From Chromera velia (Eukaryota; Sar; Chromeraceae), in the NCBI GenBank assembly GCA_018398765.1, contig JAHBMJ010005341.1, positions 1 to 44,777 on the forward strand: a DNA stretch of 44,777 nucleotides, in the 5' to 3' direction. Under the pieces are notes generated by a model that saw only the letters and a list, made by a program, of their open reading frames with translations, made no database searches and was not told where the DNA came from. Made by a program: the position numbers and the translations under genes. Numbering within the stretch: position 1 is the stretch's first letter; each line of letters begins with the position of its first letter. Positions 44,696 through 44,777 of this stretch are shown in pieces.

Positions 44696-44777
44696 CTGCA
44701 GGCAGTGGGACGGGGAGCGGGAAAAAAGCTAAGGTATCGCTGCAGCGTGTTTTTTTTTTTCTTGGTGTCGTGACGAA

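Overview
The window is nuclear DNA of an intron-rich eukaryote, not bacterial or phage DNA. Coding sequence is cut into exons with GT...AG borders. Introns and intergenic DNA are packed with (CT)n, (GT)n, (GTGA)n and (CCTG)n microsatellites, and there are transposon remnants and assembly gaps. Secreted coiled-coil proteins, one carrying TSP1 and von Willebrand A domains, point to an alveolate on the apicomplexan side, most likely a chromerid alga such as Chromera velia. The uniformly GT-AG introns argue against a dinoflagellate. The organism is an inference; the gene structures come from splice signals plus reading-frame continuity.

Layout, left to right: (A) 496-2684 (+), the 3' end of an unknown gene; (B) 5688-10465 (-), a coiled-coil/TSP1/vWA protein; (C) 11188-14156 (+), a membrane-anchored class I methyltransferase resembling cyclopropane-fatty-acid synthases; a repeat-rich 5.5 kb stretch with a MITE-like inverted-repeat element, a sequence gap, a decayed LINE reverse transcriptase and two copies of a dispersed repeat; (D) 19639-28778 (-), a 13-exon secreted coiled-coil protein; (E) 29401-34394 (+), a tubulin-tyrosine-ligase-like protein; a 7 kb repeat-rich stretch (about 34.4-41.9 kb) with a few exon-like segments on the + strand; (F) about 42043-44695 (-), the 3' part of a methyltransferase resembling sarcosine/dimethylglycine N-methyltransferases, whose 5' end lies beyond the right edge.

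Gene orientation alternates (+ - + - + -). B/C and D/E are therefore head-to-head pairs with about 0.6-0.7 kb between start codons, and A/B, C/D and E/F are tail-to-tail with long repeat-filled gaps. No operon or obvious single pathway links the genes. B and D share a similar secreted coiled-coil module. The most unusual sequence pattern is that many splice donors and acceptors sit exactly at the edge of tetranucleotide microsatellites that look like iterations of the splice signal itself.
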